Shown one piece after another: positions 24,427-33,445 of a stretch of 64,000 bases of DNA. A program made the translations under genes and the position numbers. The notes under the pieces were generated by a model that worked only from the letters and a program-made list of their open reading frames with translations, made no database searches and was not told the origin of the DNA. The DNA comes from Ilumatobacteraceae bacterium (GTDB taxonomy: Bacteria > Actinomycetota > Acidimicrobiia > Acidimicrobiales > Ilumatobacteraceae), in the NCBI GenBank assembly GCA_025463305.1, contig JAOBWK010000029.1, positions 98,249-162,248 of the forward strand. The letters are read 5' to 3'. How positions within the stretch are numbered: the first letter of the stretch is position 1; every line of letters begins with the position of its first letter.

Positions 24427-25473
24427 ATGAGCGTGATCGAGATGGAGCAGCGCGTCACGACGCTCCCGACGACCGACCCTGCGGACGGGCGGCCCGCAGC
24501 GGCACAGCGCGAGATCGATGGCCGGCGCGGTGTCGGCGACCGCGTCTTCTTCCGCGGCGTCTCGCTCAGCGGCGTCGCCGTCCTCTCGATCATGGTGTCG
24601 GTCGGTGTGTTCCTCGCGATCGAGGCCAAGCAGGCGCTCGTCAAGGCCGGCCCATCGTTCCTCACGACGGCGGAGTGGGAGCCCGATCGTGGTCGCTTCG
24701 GCATCGCCGCCGTGATGCTCGGCACGGTGCTGATCGCCGTCGTCGCAGTTTCTGTGGCGCTGCCGATCTCGCTGGGCGCCGCGCTGTTCATCACCGAGGT
24801 CGCACCGAAGTGGTTGCGCTCGTGGCTGATCGCGATGGTCGACCTGATGGCGGCCGTTCCCAGCGTCGTCTACGGGTTGTGGGGCCTGTTCTTCTTGCAG
24901 GGCAACATCATCGGGCTGTCGCGCTGGTTGAACACGTGGTTCGGGTGGATCCCCTTCTTCAAGGTCGCCGGTGCCGATCCGACCAACCCGCTGTCCAACG
25001 CGAGCGTGTACACGGCGTCCGCCTTCATCGCCGGGATCGTCGTGGCGATGATGGTGATGCCCATCGCCTGCGTCGTCATGCGGCAGGTCTTCTCGCAGGT
25101 CCCGCCCGGCGAGCGCGAAGGCGCCTACGCCCTCGGCTCGACACGCTGGGGCATGATCCGCGTGGTGGCTCTGCCGTTCGGCCGCGGCGGCATCATCGGC
25201 GGCACGATGCTGGGTCTCGGGCGCGCGCTCGGCGAGACCATCGCCGTCGTGCTGATCATCTCGCCGAGCTTCAAGGTGAGCTTCCATGCGCTCGAGGCGG
25301 GCACGAACTCCGTGTCGAGCCTGATCGCGATCCGATACAACGAGACCTCCGGCATCGGCCTGTCCGCGCTGTTCGCGGCCGGACTGGTGCTGTTCGCGCT
25401 GACCCTCGTCATCAACTTCACGGCGTCATGGTTCATCAGCCGTTCGCGCTCGGGCGCCGGGAGCGAAGCGTGA
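24427..25473 (+). CDS. pstC: Phosphate ABC transporter permease PstC
   Basis: 348 residues from the ATG at 24427. Six membrane helices with the PstC landmarks: a first helix followed by a ~40-residue loop (FLTTAEWEPDRGRFGI), helices at AAVMLGTVLIAVVAVSVALP and DLMAAVPSVVYGLWGLFFL, and the ATPase-contact EAA-type loop EREGAYALGSTRWGMI with GLGRALGETIAV after it. With PstA it forms the channel that imports phosphate handed over by PstS and powered by PstB. The GTG of pstA overlaps its stop. PHO-box-like promoter upstream. Confidence 0.95.
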   Translation: MSVIEMEQRVTTLPTTDPADGRPAAAQREIDGRRGVGDRVFFRGVSLSGVAVLSIMVSVGVFLAIEAKQALVKAGPSFLTTAEWEPDRGRFGIAAVMLGTVLIAVVAVSVALPISLGAALFITEVAPKWLRSWLIAMVDLMAAVPSVVYGLWGLFFLQGNIIGLSRWLNTWFGWIPFFKVAGADPTNPLSNASVYTASAFIAGIVVAMMVMPIACVVMRQVFSQVPPGEREGAYALGSTRWGMIRVVALPFGRGGIIGGTMLGLGRALGETIAVVLIISPSFKVSFHALEAGTNSVSSLIAIRYNETSGIGLSALFAAGLVLFALTLVINFTASWFISRSRSGAGSEA

Positions 25474-26726
25474 CCCTCCTCGACGATCACCGCACGTTCG
25501 AGACGGACACGGAGGCCGACGCAAGCGCGTCCATCGCCGCGCTGGTGACACCTCCGCCGAGGACGTCCCTACCGCAACGTGACGACGCCCAGCTCCGCGT
25601 GTCCGCCGAGCGGCGACCGATCGCGCGCATCTCTCGTCGCGACGTGATGACGATGGCGGGTGCCGCGTGCAGCGCGCTCGCGACGACCATGCTCCTGTTC
25701 GGCCGGCTGACGCCGCTCGAGGGGTCGCTGGGTTTCGTCGTCGTGGCCTTCGTGATCTTCGTGGTGATCTATGCCGTGCTGGTCTCGATGTCGGACGACC
25801 GGCCTGCCGTCGTCGACAAGGTCTTCACGGTGCTGTTCGGGGCGGCGGCCGTGGTGGCGGTCGGCGCGCTCGTGTCGGTCGTGTCGTTCACGCTGTGGCG
25901 CGGTCGCAATGCGATCTGGCGGCCGAACACGTATGCCGACGACCTCAGCAAGACCGGCCCCCTCGACGGTGTCGACAAGGGCGGCATCGCCCACGCGGCC
26001 GTCGGCACGCTGATCATCACCGGAATCGCGCTCGCCATCACCGTGCCCCTCGGCGTCGCCTGCGCTGTCTACCTCAATGAGAAGCGCACGCGAGTCGCCG
26101 GGCTGGTCCGCACGGTCGTGACCGCGATGACCGCGCTCCCGTCGATCCTGGCCGGACTGCTGATCTTCTCGACGTGGATCCTGATCCTCGGCTTCGAGCG
26201 CTCCGGCTTCGCCGCGGCGCTCGCCATCAGCATCGTGATGCTCCCGATCATGATCCGCGCCGCCGACGTGGTGCTGCGACTCGTGCCGGGCAACATGCGC
26301 GAGGCCGCTGCAGCCCTCGGAGCGCCGCAGTGGCGCACCGTCTGGCACGTGGTGCTGCCGACTGCGCGCTCCGGCCTGACCACGTCGGTGATCCTCGGCG
26401 TCGCCCGCGGTGTCGGCGAGACGGCACCAGTGCTCCTCACCGCCGGCTTCACCGCGTCGATGAACGTGAACCCGATCAAGGGCTCGATGGTGACGTTGCC
26501 GCTGGCGGCCTTCAGCCTCGTCAAGTCCCCGCTGCCGTCGCAGATCGCCCGCGGCTTCGCAGCAGCGGCCGTGCTGATGGTGCTCGTCCTGTTGCTCTTC
26601 ACCCTCGCTCGCATCCTCGGCGGCCGACCGGTCGGTGAGCTCTCCAAGCGCCAGGCGCGTCGCGCCGCGCGTCGCTCTGCCGACGACCTTCGGCGCGTGC
26701 TCGCTCGTTCGGGAGGCCATTCATGA
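25470..26726 (+). CDS. pstA: Phosphate ABC transporter permease PstA
   Basis: 418 residues from the GTG at 25470 (GTGA overlap with pstC). The N-terminal ~80 residues are a hydrophilic extension followed by extra helices (ALATTMLLFGRL, FVVVAFVIFVVIYAVLVSM). The permease core then has TLIITGIALAITVPLGVACA, the EAA-type loop MREAAAALGAPQWRTV and GVARGVGETAPVLL. At 418 residues it is longer than usual PstA (about 280-300) because of the N-terminal part. The following pstS overlaps by four bases. Confidence 0.93.
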   Translation: MTLLDDHRTFETDTEADASASIAALVTPPPRTSLPQRDDAQLRVSAERRPIARISRRDVMTMAGAACSALATTMLLFGRLTPLEGSLGFVVVAFVIFVVIYAVLVSMSDDRPAVVDKVFTVLFGAAAVVAVGALVSVVSFTLWRGRNAIWRPNTYADDLSKTGPLDGVDKGGIAHAAVGTLIITGIALAITVPLGVACAVYLNEKRTRVAGLVRTVVTAMTALPSILAGLLIFSTWILILGFERSGFAAALAISIVMLPIMIRAADVVLRLVPGNMREAAAALGAPQWRTVWHVVLPTARSGLTTSVILGVARGVGETAPVLLTAGFTASMNVNPIKGSMVTLPLAAFSLVKSPLPSQIARGFAAAAVLMVLVLLLFTLARILGGRPVGELSKRQARRAARRSADDLRRVLARSGGHS

Positions 26727-28687
26727 AGCGCATTCGGTTGCTCGTCGTCGCCACCCTGCTGATCGGCTGGTTCGCCGCCGGGCTGTCGCCAACACCGGTT
26801 GTCGCCGACGGCTACCAGCGCATCTCAGGCGAGGGGTCGTCGTGGGCCGCCAACGCCATCGACGCGATGCGCGTCAACGTCGCGCAGTACGGCATCACCG
26901 TCGACTACAACCCAAGTGGATCGACCGCAGGCCGCAAGGACTTCCTGAATGGCACCGTCGACTTCGCGGCATCGGACATCCCGTTCCAGTTCAACCCCGA
27001 GGACGGCTCGGAGCCCGAGAACCCGGCGCCGAACAGCTACGCCTACATGCCGATCACCGCCGGCGGCACGGCCTTCATGTACAACCTCAAGATCAACGGC
27101 AAGCGGGTCACGAACCTGCGCTTGTCGGGCGAGAACGTGTCGAAGATATTCACCGGTGCGATCACGATGTGGAACGACCCCGCGATCGTCGCCGACAACC
27201 CGGGTCTGACGATGCCGGCCCGCACTATCGTGCCCGTCGTACGGTCCGACGGTTCGGGCTCCACCGCGCAGTTCACGTTGTGGATGATCAGCCAGTACCC
27301 ACAGATCTGGACCGACTACTGCAACAGCTCGGGCCGTGCCCCCAAGTGCGGTTACACATCCTTCTACCCGACCATCTCGGGGATGATCGGGCAGTCCGGC
27401 GACCTCGGCGTCGCCGGATACGTGGCCCAGGGCTTCGCCGAGGGCGCGATCGGGTACGTCAACTACTCCTACGCCCTCGGCAACCAGTTCCCGGTGGCCA
27501 AGGTGCTGAACGCTGCGGGCTACTACACCGAGCCGACGCCATCGAACGTCGCCGTGTCGCTGCTCGCGGCGAAGATCAACACCGACGCGAGCGATCCCTC
27601 CGTGTACCTCACCCAGGACCTGTCGGGCGTGTACACCGATAGCGATCCGCGCGCTTACTCGTTGTCCTCGTACTCGTACCTGATCCTGCCGACGGTGGTC
27701 GCCGGTCAATTCAACGAGGCGAAGGGCAAGACCCTCGGCGCGTTCTCGTACTACGCGATGTGCCAGGCCCAGCAGCAATCGGCATCGCTCGGCTATTCGC
27801 CGATGCCGGTGAACCTCGTGCAGGCCAGCTTCGATCAGATCTTGAAGATCCCCGGCGTGGTGCCACAGGACATCGACATCACGCAGTGCCACAACCCGAC
27901 GTTCGCGTCTGACGGGTCGAACCTGTTGGCGGACCAGGCGCCGCAGCCGCAGGCGTGCGATCAGCAGGGTCCGCTCGAGTGCGGTACGGGCACGGGTGGC
28001 ATGTCCAACGTGCCGACCGCGGTCTCAGCGTCAGCCTCGGGCCAGGGCGCCCCGACTGCGACGACGACGGCCACGACGACCCCGGGCAACACCGCGCCGG
28101 CGACCACGGCACCTGCCGCGAGCGCCGACCCGACGGCGACGACTGCTCCCGCGGCTGCCGGTGGTGCCGCGACACCGACCACTGCCGCCGCGGGCGCTGC
28201 CGCTGGTGGTGCGACGGGCGGAGCGACGGGCGGCAGTGGCGCATCGTCGGGCTCCGGCGCGTCGACGTCCAGCACGGTCGCCGGTGGGATCGGATCGTCG
28301 GCAGGAGGCGCGACCACGGGAACCATCGCGGTCACGAACACCATTCCCGGGTCGAACACGCCGGTGGTCGGTGCTGCCGACCCGTCGCTGTCCGGAGCGA
28401 TCGACCCGGCCACCGGTGCGCCCGCCGTCGTGGATGCGACCGCGCAGGGTTGCGACGCGGACACCGGTTCGTGCGCGGCGAGCGAGGCACCTGTGGTCGG
28501 TGGTGTCGTCAACCAGGCGAACAATGCCGCTGCGGCAGTCGGCCAGGTCACGCCCACGACCCTGAAGTCGCCGCCCGGGTGGGGCTCGTCACTCCTCCTG
28601 CGACTCGTCGTGATCCTGTTGACGCTGGGCCTCATCCTCGGTCCTGCGCTCGCCTGGCGTCACTACGCGGGACAGCGGCCGTCGTGA
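26723..28687 (+). CDS. pstS: PstS-type phosphate-binding protein with C-terminal membrane anchor
   Basis: 654 residues. A signal peptide (RIRLLVVATLLIGWFAAGL) is followed by a PstS fold: ISGEGSSWAANAIDAM, the phosphate-site motif YNPSGSTAGRKDFLNG, TVDFAASDIPF and VVRSDGSGSTAQFTLWM. Unlike ordinary PstS (~320-370 residues, lipoprotein), it carries a ~200-residue Ala/Thr/Gly-rich linker and a C-terminal membrane helix (LLRLVVILLTLGLILGPALA). The binding domain is thus tethered on a long stalk, probably reaching into or through the wall. The next gene overlaps by four bases. Confidence 0.9.
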   Translation: MKRIRLLVVATLLIGWFAAGLSPTPVVADGYQRISGEGSSWAANAIDAMRVNVAQYGITVDYNPSGSTAGRKDFLNGTVDFAASDIPFQFNPEDGSEPENPAPNSYAYMPITAGGTAFMYNLKINGKRVTNLRLSGENVSKIFTGAITMWNDPAIVADNPGLTMPARTIVPVVRSDGSGSTAQFTLWMISQYPQIWTDYCNSSGRAPKCGYTSFYPTISGMIGQSGDLGVAGYVAQGFAEGAIGYVNYSYALGNQFPVAKVLNAAGYYTEPTPSNVAVSLLAAKINTDASDPSVYLTQDLSGVYTDSDPRAYSLSSYSYLILPTVVAGQFNEAKGKTLGAFSYYAMCQAQQQSASLGYSPMPVNLVQASFDQILKIPGVVPQDIDITQCHNPTFASDGSNLLADQAPQPQACDQQGPLECGTGTGGMSNVPTAVSASASGQGAPTATTTATTTPGNTAPATTAPAASADPTATTAPAAAGGAATPTTAAAGAAAGGATGGATGGSGASSGSGASTSSTVAGGIGSSAGGATTGTIAVTNTIPGSNTPVVGAADPSLSGAIDPATGAPAVVDATAQGCDADTGSCAASEAPVVGGVVNQANNAAAAVGQVTPTTLKSPPGWGSSLLLRLVVILLTLGLILGPALAWRHYAGQRPS

Positions 28688-31578
28688 CGGTCTCGATCGC
28701 ATTGCGTCCGGCCAAGCTCCATCGCGTGGCGTGGCTGAGCGCCCCGTTGGCCATCGTGCTGTTGACCTCCGCGGTCTTCACGGAGGCTCACGCAGCCACC
28801 GCATACGTGGCCGGCAGCCAGGGCGTCGACACTGCGTTGCCGCTGACTGACTCAGCGGTCACCGTGAGTGGACGAGGCGCGTTCTCGAACCTGAAGGTCA
28901 CGGTCAACCAGACCGCCCACCTCACCAACCAGGCGGTGTCCGTGACGTGGACCGGTGCCGCGCAGTCGACGCCTGCGGTGCAGGGCAACTTCGTGCAGAT
29001 CATGCAGTGCTGGGGTGACGACGACGGCACCCATCCGGAGAACCCCGGTCCGTCGCCCGAGCAATGCGAGCAGGGTGCCCTGACAGGGCAGTACGGCCTG
29101 TCCGGGTACCCCGGCTACTCCCAGACGCGCGTGATCTCCAACTCACAATGGGACAACTTCGACGCCGACGTCGGCTACCTCGACACCAGAACCCGGAGCG
29201 TGTGGATGCCGTTCCGCGGTGTGGATGGAACCGTCATCGACGTGCCGACCGATCCGACCTTCATCCCGGGTGCCGGCTCGAGCAACTACTGGCTGAACCC
29301 GTACTTCAACATCGTCACGACCAACGAGATCGGCTACGGAGCAACCGACGCGACCGGCAAGGGCGCCGAGCTCTTCCAAGTGCTGAACAGCCTGCAATCC
29401 TCCGGTCTCGGATGCGGTGGCAAGACTCAGGCCTTGACGGACGGGACGAAGAGGGTCCCGAAGTGCTGGCTCGTCGCGGTGCCGCGTGCGATGGGGGCTG
29501 ACGAGAACGTGGGAACGCCGTTCGAGGCGGACGCCGTGCACAACGGCGTGTACACGTCGCCATTGGCGCCCACGGCTTGGCAGAACCGGATTGCGATACC
29601 ACTGGATTTCAACTCGGTCGACTCGAGTTGCCCGCTCGCGGCGAACACGCGGCGCATCTCAGGATCTGAGATGGCGCTCGATGCCATCGCCAATTGGCAG
29701 CCGACGCTCTGCGCGAACACGGCGCTCACACCATTCGCGTATGCGCCGATCAGCGATTCGTCGGCACGCCAGCAACTGCTGTCAGGCGTGCAGGGAGCGC
29801 CGGGCATGGCCGTCGTCTCCCAGCCGATCTCGTCGGACCTCACCGATCCGGCCAAACCCCTCGTCTACGCGCCCGTCACGCTCTCCGGGCTGACGATCGG
29901 CTTCAACGTCGAGCGTTCGCCGCACTTCGATGCCGACGCCGACGAGGTTCAGCTGGGTGGGATCCGCGTCGCGCACATCAACCTGACCCCTCGGCTGGTG
30001 GCCAAGATGCTCACCCAGTCGTATCGCCAGGCCATCAACATCATCCAGGTGCCTGCCCAACCGCGGCTGACGAACAACGCGACCCATCTCACCGTCGATC
30101 CCGACTTCTTGCAGTTCAACCCTGAGTTCGCTGAGCTCGGCGTCGGCGACAGCCGCACCGCAAGCGGACTCCAGCTGCCTCAGGGCAACTCCGACGCGGC
30201 ACAGCAGCTGTGGGACTGGATCCTCGCGGACCCCGAGGCGAAGGCCTGGCTCGACGGCGTACCCGATGAGTGGGGCATGACCGTGAACCCGATCTACTCG
30301 ACCAACCCCTCGATCAACCCGACTGGAGTCTCGTTCGCCGACCCTGTGCCCAACTCGTTCCCGAAGGCCGACTCGTACTGCTACCAAGGCGAGGCAATCG
30401 GCAACGTGCTCCCGCCCACGGTGTGCGGCACGGATTGGATGCCGTATCGGCAGAGCATGGAGTCGGCCGCTCAGGTGGCTCGAACAGCTTCGGACGGCGC
30501 CAAGATCAGCGAGAACTCCTCGCCGCTCAACAGCAGCGATGTCTGGAAGACGAATCCTCCGCAGTCTCGAGGAGCGCGAGACATCTTCGCGCTCACCAAC
30601 ACACCATCTGCCGCGAGGTTCGGCCTGCAGACGGCCAGCCTGAGCCAGGCTGGAGACGACGGCATGGGTCGGAGCTTCGTCGCTCCCACCGACGCAAGCC
30701 TGACGCTCGGGGTCTCCGCGATGAAGCCGGGCGCCGAGCCATCCATGCTCGAGCCCTCGCCGTCGAACGCCGTTCCGGGTGCATATCCGCTGACGACGCT
30801 CAGCTATGGCATCGTCTCTCCACTCTCGCTCGACGATGGCGCTCGGGCCGACTACGCCTCGTTCATCGACTACGCGGCCGGAGCCGGGCAGGTGACCGGT
30901 GATGACTACGGACAGCTGCCCCGCGGCTACGTGCCACTGCCCGATTCCTTGGAGACCGCGGCGACAGCCGCCGCGAACTCGGTGCGCACGATGACTGCCC
31001 CGGTTCAGCCCGACGAATCCACCACCACCACCACCACGAGCACGACGACGCCCGAGACGACCGCGGCACCGACCACCACCACCACCACGGTGAGCACCGA
31101 GACCCCACCGGCCACCGAATTCACGGTACAAGCCGAAGCACCCGTGCCGACGTTCCCGTCGTCGTCCGGCAACGGGGGCTCATCGTCGGGCACCCGTGGA
31201 CCATCAGGGTCGTCGAGCTCGTCCGCGACCACCGTCGCCACGACAGTCCTGACGACCGACACCACGACCGTGGGCTCGGAGTCGGCGATCTCCGAGCCGG
31301 CCGTCAGCGAGCCGATCACCGCTGTGCCGGCGACAGTGCCCGCGACGACCATCGATCCCGCGGACGAACCCGAGACGACGGCGCCGACGGTGATCACACC
31401 CATCCTGAAACTGGCCCGCAACCGCTACGCGGTACCAGCGCTCGGCGTCGTCTCGATCGGTTCGGCACTCGGTGCGCTGGAGATCACCAAGCGCCCGCGC
31501 CGGGGCTCCCCGCCGCCTACCGGCACCGATTCGGGTGTTGGACCGGATCCCGATACCGACATGGAGCCCCAAACGTGA
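28684..31578 (+). CDS. Large PstS-like surface protein with stalk and membrane anchor
   Basis: 964 residues from the GTG at 28684. After a signal peptide it has a beta-rich N-terminal domain (VTVSGRGAFSNLKVTVNQTA, VSVTWTGAAQST). A region resembling periplasmic binding proteins follows (PLVYAPVTLSGLTIGFNVER, VAHINLTPRLVAKMLTQSYR, DFLQFNPEFAEL), as in large actinobacterial PstS-type proteins. A Thr-rich stalk (TTTTTTSTTTPETT, about residues 780-900) leads to a C-terminal hydrophobic helix (YAVPALGVVSIGSALGAL) with basic residues after it. It is probably a second, surface-exposed phosphate or phosphoester binder. Whether the ligand site is intact cannot be judged by eye. Confidence 0.75.
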   Translation: MTVSIALRPAKLHRVAWLSAPLAIVLLTSAVFTEAHAATAYVAGSQGVDTALPLTDSAVTVSGRGAFSNLKVTVNQTAHLTNQAVSVTWTGAAQSTPAVQGNFVQIMQCWGDDDGTHPENPGPSPEQCEQGALTGQYGLSGYPGYSQTRVISNSQWDNFDADVGYLDTRTRSVWMPFRGVDGTVIDVPTDPTFIPGAGSSNYWLNPYFNIVTTNEIGYGATDATGKGAELFQVLNSLQSSGLGCGGKTQALTDGTKRVPKCWLVAVPRAMGADENVGTPFEADAVHNGVYTSPLAPTAWQNRIAIPLDFNSVDSSCPLAANTRRISGSEMALDAIANWQPTLCANTALTPFAYAPISDSSARQQLLSGVQGAPGMAVVSQPISSDLTDPAKPLVYAPVTLSGLTIGFNVERSPHFDADADEVQLGGIRVAHINLTPRLVAKMLTQSYRQAINIIQVPAQPRLTNNATHLTVDPDFLQFNPEFAELGVGDSRTASGLQLPQGNSDAAQQLWDWILADPEAKAWLDGVPDEWGMTVNPIYSTNPSINPTGVSFADPVPNSFPKADSYCYQGEAIGNVLPPTVCGTDWMPYRQSMESAAQVARTASDGAKISENSSPLNSSDVWKTNPPQSRGARDIFALTNTPSAARFGLQTASLSQAGDDGMGRSFVAPTDASLTLGVSAMKPGAEPSMLEPSPSNAVPGAYPLTTLSYGIVSPLSLDDGARADYASFIDYAAGAGQVTGDDYGQLPRGYVPLPDSLETAATAAANSVRTMTAPVQPDESTTTTTTSTTTPETTAAPTTTTTTVSTETPPATEFTVQAEAPVPTFPSSSGNGGSSSGTRGPSGSSSSSATTVATTVLTTDTTTVGSESAISEPAVSEPITAVPATVPATTIDPADEPETTAPTVITPILKLARNRYAVPALGVVSIGSALGALEITKRPRRGSPPPTGTDSGVGPDPDTDMEPQT

Positions 31579-32459
31579 ACCGCGTCCGAATCCGCCGCAA
31601 CGTCGTCCGCCTCACAGCGACAGGACTCGTGGGACTGATACTCGGCGGTGGTGCATCCGGGCTGTACGTCTCCGCAGCGTCCGCAGCGACGACGACCTCG
31701 TCGCCGTCAGCGCCGACGGGCCTCATCCACTCAGGCCCCGCAACCATCGTCGACGGGTACGCACAAGGCAAGGCCCTGACGCATGGCGACGGCAACACCG
31801 TGTTCAGCCTGGAGCCGCCGACCGGCGCGACCTGTCCTGGTGACAGCACCAACGATCAATGGCGGGTGCAGACCTTCATGGTGCCGGCAGACGTCGCGGT
31901 CGACACGATCGTGTACACGTCCGTTGGCCCATATCCGGCGGATGACCCGGTCGCGCCCATCGTGCCTCACGCCGAGCCTGCGGGTTGGAACCCACTGGTC
32001 GGGATCGATTCGAACCCGGTCATGAACGTCCTGCTCATGCACAACGATGGTCCCGGCCACCGGGGTGCGATCCTGCCGTTCACGCAGATGTCGTTCGGCT
32101 TCCTCGATGGATACGGCGTCCCGAGCGGCACCTACCGGATCGGGGTGACCTGCACCCTCGCGAACCAGCCGGCCGACTACTGGGACACCGAGATCATCGT
32201 CGATGCCCCGAGCACCAAGGCGGCTGATCTGAAGTGGCGTCTGTCGACCGAGCCAGCGAGCGTGAACGATCCACCGCGCAGCTCGAGCACGCCGACACTG
32301 GTGGTGTTCCTGGCGGTCGTCGTGGCCCTCGTCGTCGCATGGTCCACGCTCCGGCGTCGACGCTCCCGGTCGATTCGGCCGCAGCGTCTGGGCCCGCCCG
32401 GTCCCTCGCCCAACAACCCAGATCTTGCCGACCGGCAACTCGTGAAGGAGCCGTTATGA
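31575..32459 (+). CDS. Membrane-anchored surface protein with the locus-specific CPG/W domain
   Basis: 294 residues. A signal peptide (TATGLVGLILGGGASGLYV), one external domain of ~150 residues, and a C-terminal helix (LVVFLAVVVALVVAWSTL) with a basic tail. The domain begins ATCPGDSTNDQWRVQTFMVP and ends GTYRIGVTCTLANQPADYW then DLKWRL. The same pattern recurs in 32456-33445 and at the N-terminus of 37575-39374. It lies between two overlaps of four bases within the pst transcript. I know no name for this domain. Confidence 0.65.
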   Translation: MNRVRIRRNVVRLTATGLVGLILGGGASGLYVSAASAATTTSSPSAPTGLIHSGPATIVDGYAQGKALTHGDGNTVFSLEPPTGATCPGDSTNDQWRVQTFMVPADVAVDTIVYTSVGPYPADDPVAPIVPHAEPAGWNPLVGIDSNPVMNVLLMHNDGPGHRGAILPFTQMSFGFLDGYGVPSGTYRIGVTCTLANQPADYWDTEIIVDAPSTKAADLKWRLSTEPASVNDPPRSSSTPTLVVFLAVVVALVVAWSTLRRRRSRSIRPQRLGPPGPSPNNPDLADRQLVKEPL

Positions 32460-33445
32460 TCCACCTCAACTTCCGACGTCGACGACAGGCGCGCAACGTC
32501 GCCTGCGTCGGCGTCATCGGGTCCGCCGTGATGCTGATGATCAGCGTCGCCGCCGTCCTCGGCGTGGGCCCGTCCGCGGCGCAAGCGCTCGATTCGTCGG
32601 GCAGCGTCACCCTCACCCCCGTCGCGGGAGGCGCACCGACGGACATCGCCGGCTCGGCCGATTTCCTGATGGCCCCACCGTCCGGCGCCGTCTGCCCCGG
32701 CACCGGCGCCGCCGGTTACCGGTTCTTCGCCTTCATCGTCGCCGACACGGTCGACACATCGACGATGGCCTACAACGCCGGCGGTCCGATCGTCGCCGGC
32801 GGAGCCTTCGCCGCTCCGCAGTACACGACCGCCGGCGATGGCGTGCTCAACCTCCTTCCGGCTGTGCAGCCGGTCGGGTTCATCGACGGCATCCCGGCTG
32901 TCTCGTATGCCGTGTACTCACCGGGCGCCATCGCTGCCGGCCAGTACAAGGTCGGGATCTCGTGCACGCTGAACAACCAGACGGTCAGCTTCTGGCAGAG
33001 CATCATCAAGGTCGAAGCCGATGGCAGTGACCCCTCGGGCATCAAATGGTCGCTCGACACGTCCGCCCCGGCGCCGACGACCGTCGTGACCACCACGACG
33101 GTCGCACCGACGACGACGCTGCAGCCGACCACGACGACGCACGTCGGGACCACAACCACCGTTGCATCGACGTCCACCACGACGGGATCGACGACCACGA
33201 CGGCACCCGCTGGGACGACCACGACAGTGGTGACGACGACAACGGTTCCCAGCGGGACCACGTCGACGACACGCGTGGCGTCACAAGCACCGGTCACCTC
33301 GACCACCATCGCTGCGACGGGGAGGCTGGCCAACACGGGCTCGTCTCCGCTGCCGATCGTCATATGGGCCGTGCTGCTGCTCGTGTTCGGCCGCGTCGTG
33401 ATCCTCCTCGCCAGGCCTGTTCGAGTCCGGCCACCCGGTCACTGA
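32456..33445 (+). CDS. Surface protein with CPG/W domain, Thr-rich stalk and LANTG sorting signal
   Basis: 329 residues from the ATG at 32456. A signal peptide precedes the same domain as its neighbour (AVCPGTGAAGYRFFAFIV, then GQYKVGISCTLNNQTVSFW and GIKWSL). A Thr-rich stalk (TTTVAPTTTLQPTTTTH, about residues 205-280) leads to a C-terminal sorting signal: LANTG at about residue 293, a hydrophobic helix (IVIWAVLLLVFGRVVILL) and basic residues. LAxTG is the motif cut by class E sortases of high-GC actinobacteria, so it should be attached to the wall if an active sortase exists elsewhere. Confidence 0.8.
   Translation: MIHLNFRRRRQARNVACVGVIGSAVMLMISVAAVLGVGPSAAQALDSSGSVTLTPVAGGAPTDIAGSADFLMAPPSGAVCPGTGAAGYRFFAFIVADTVDTSTMAYNAGGPIVAGGAFAAPQYTTAGDGVLNLLPAVQPVGFIDGIPAVSYAVYSPGAIAAGQYKVGISCTLNNQTVSFWQSIIKVEADGSDPSGIKWSLDTSAPAPTTVVTTTTVAPTTTLQPTTTTHVGTTTTVASTSTTTGSTTTTAPAGTTTTVVTTTTVPSGTTSTTRVASQAPVTSTTIAATGRLANTGSSPLPIVIWAVLLLVFGRVVILLARPVRVRPPGH

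Noticed and set aside
24675..25469. Upstream extension of the pstA frame
   Set aside because: It lies entirely inside pstC in another frame and is Arg/Asp-rich. The GTG overlap at 25470 is the natural start.
31018..33290. Runs of ACC/ACG triplets that look like tandem repeats or a CRISPR
   Set aside because: They are codon-level Thr repeats in the stalks of surface proteins, with no spacer structure and reading frame maintained.
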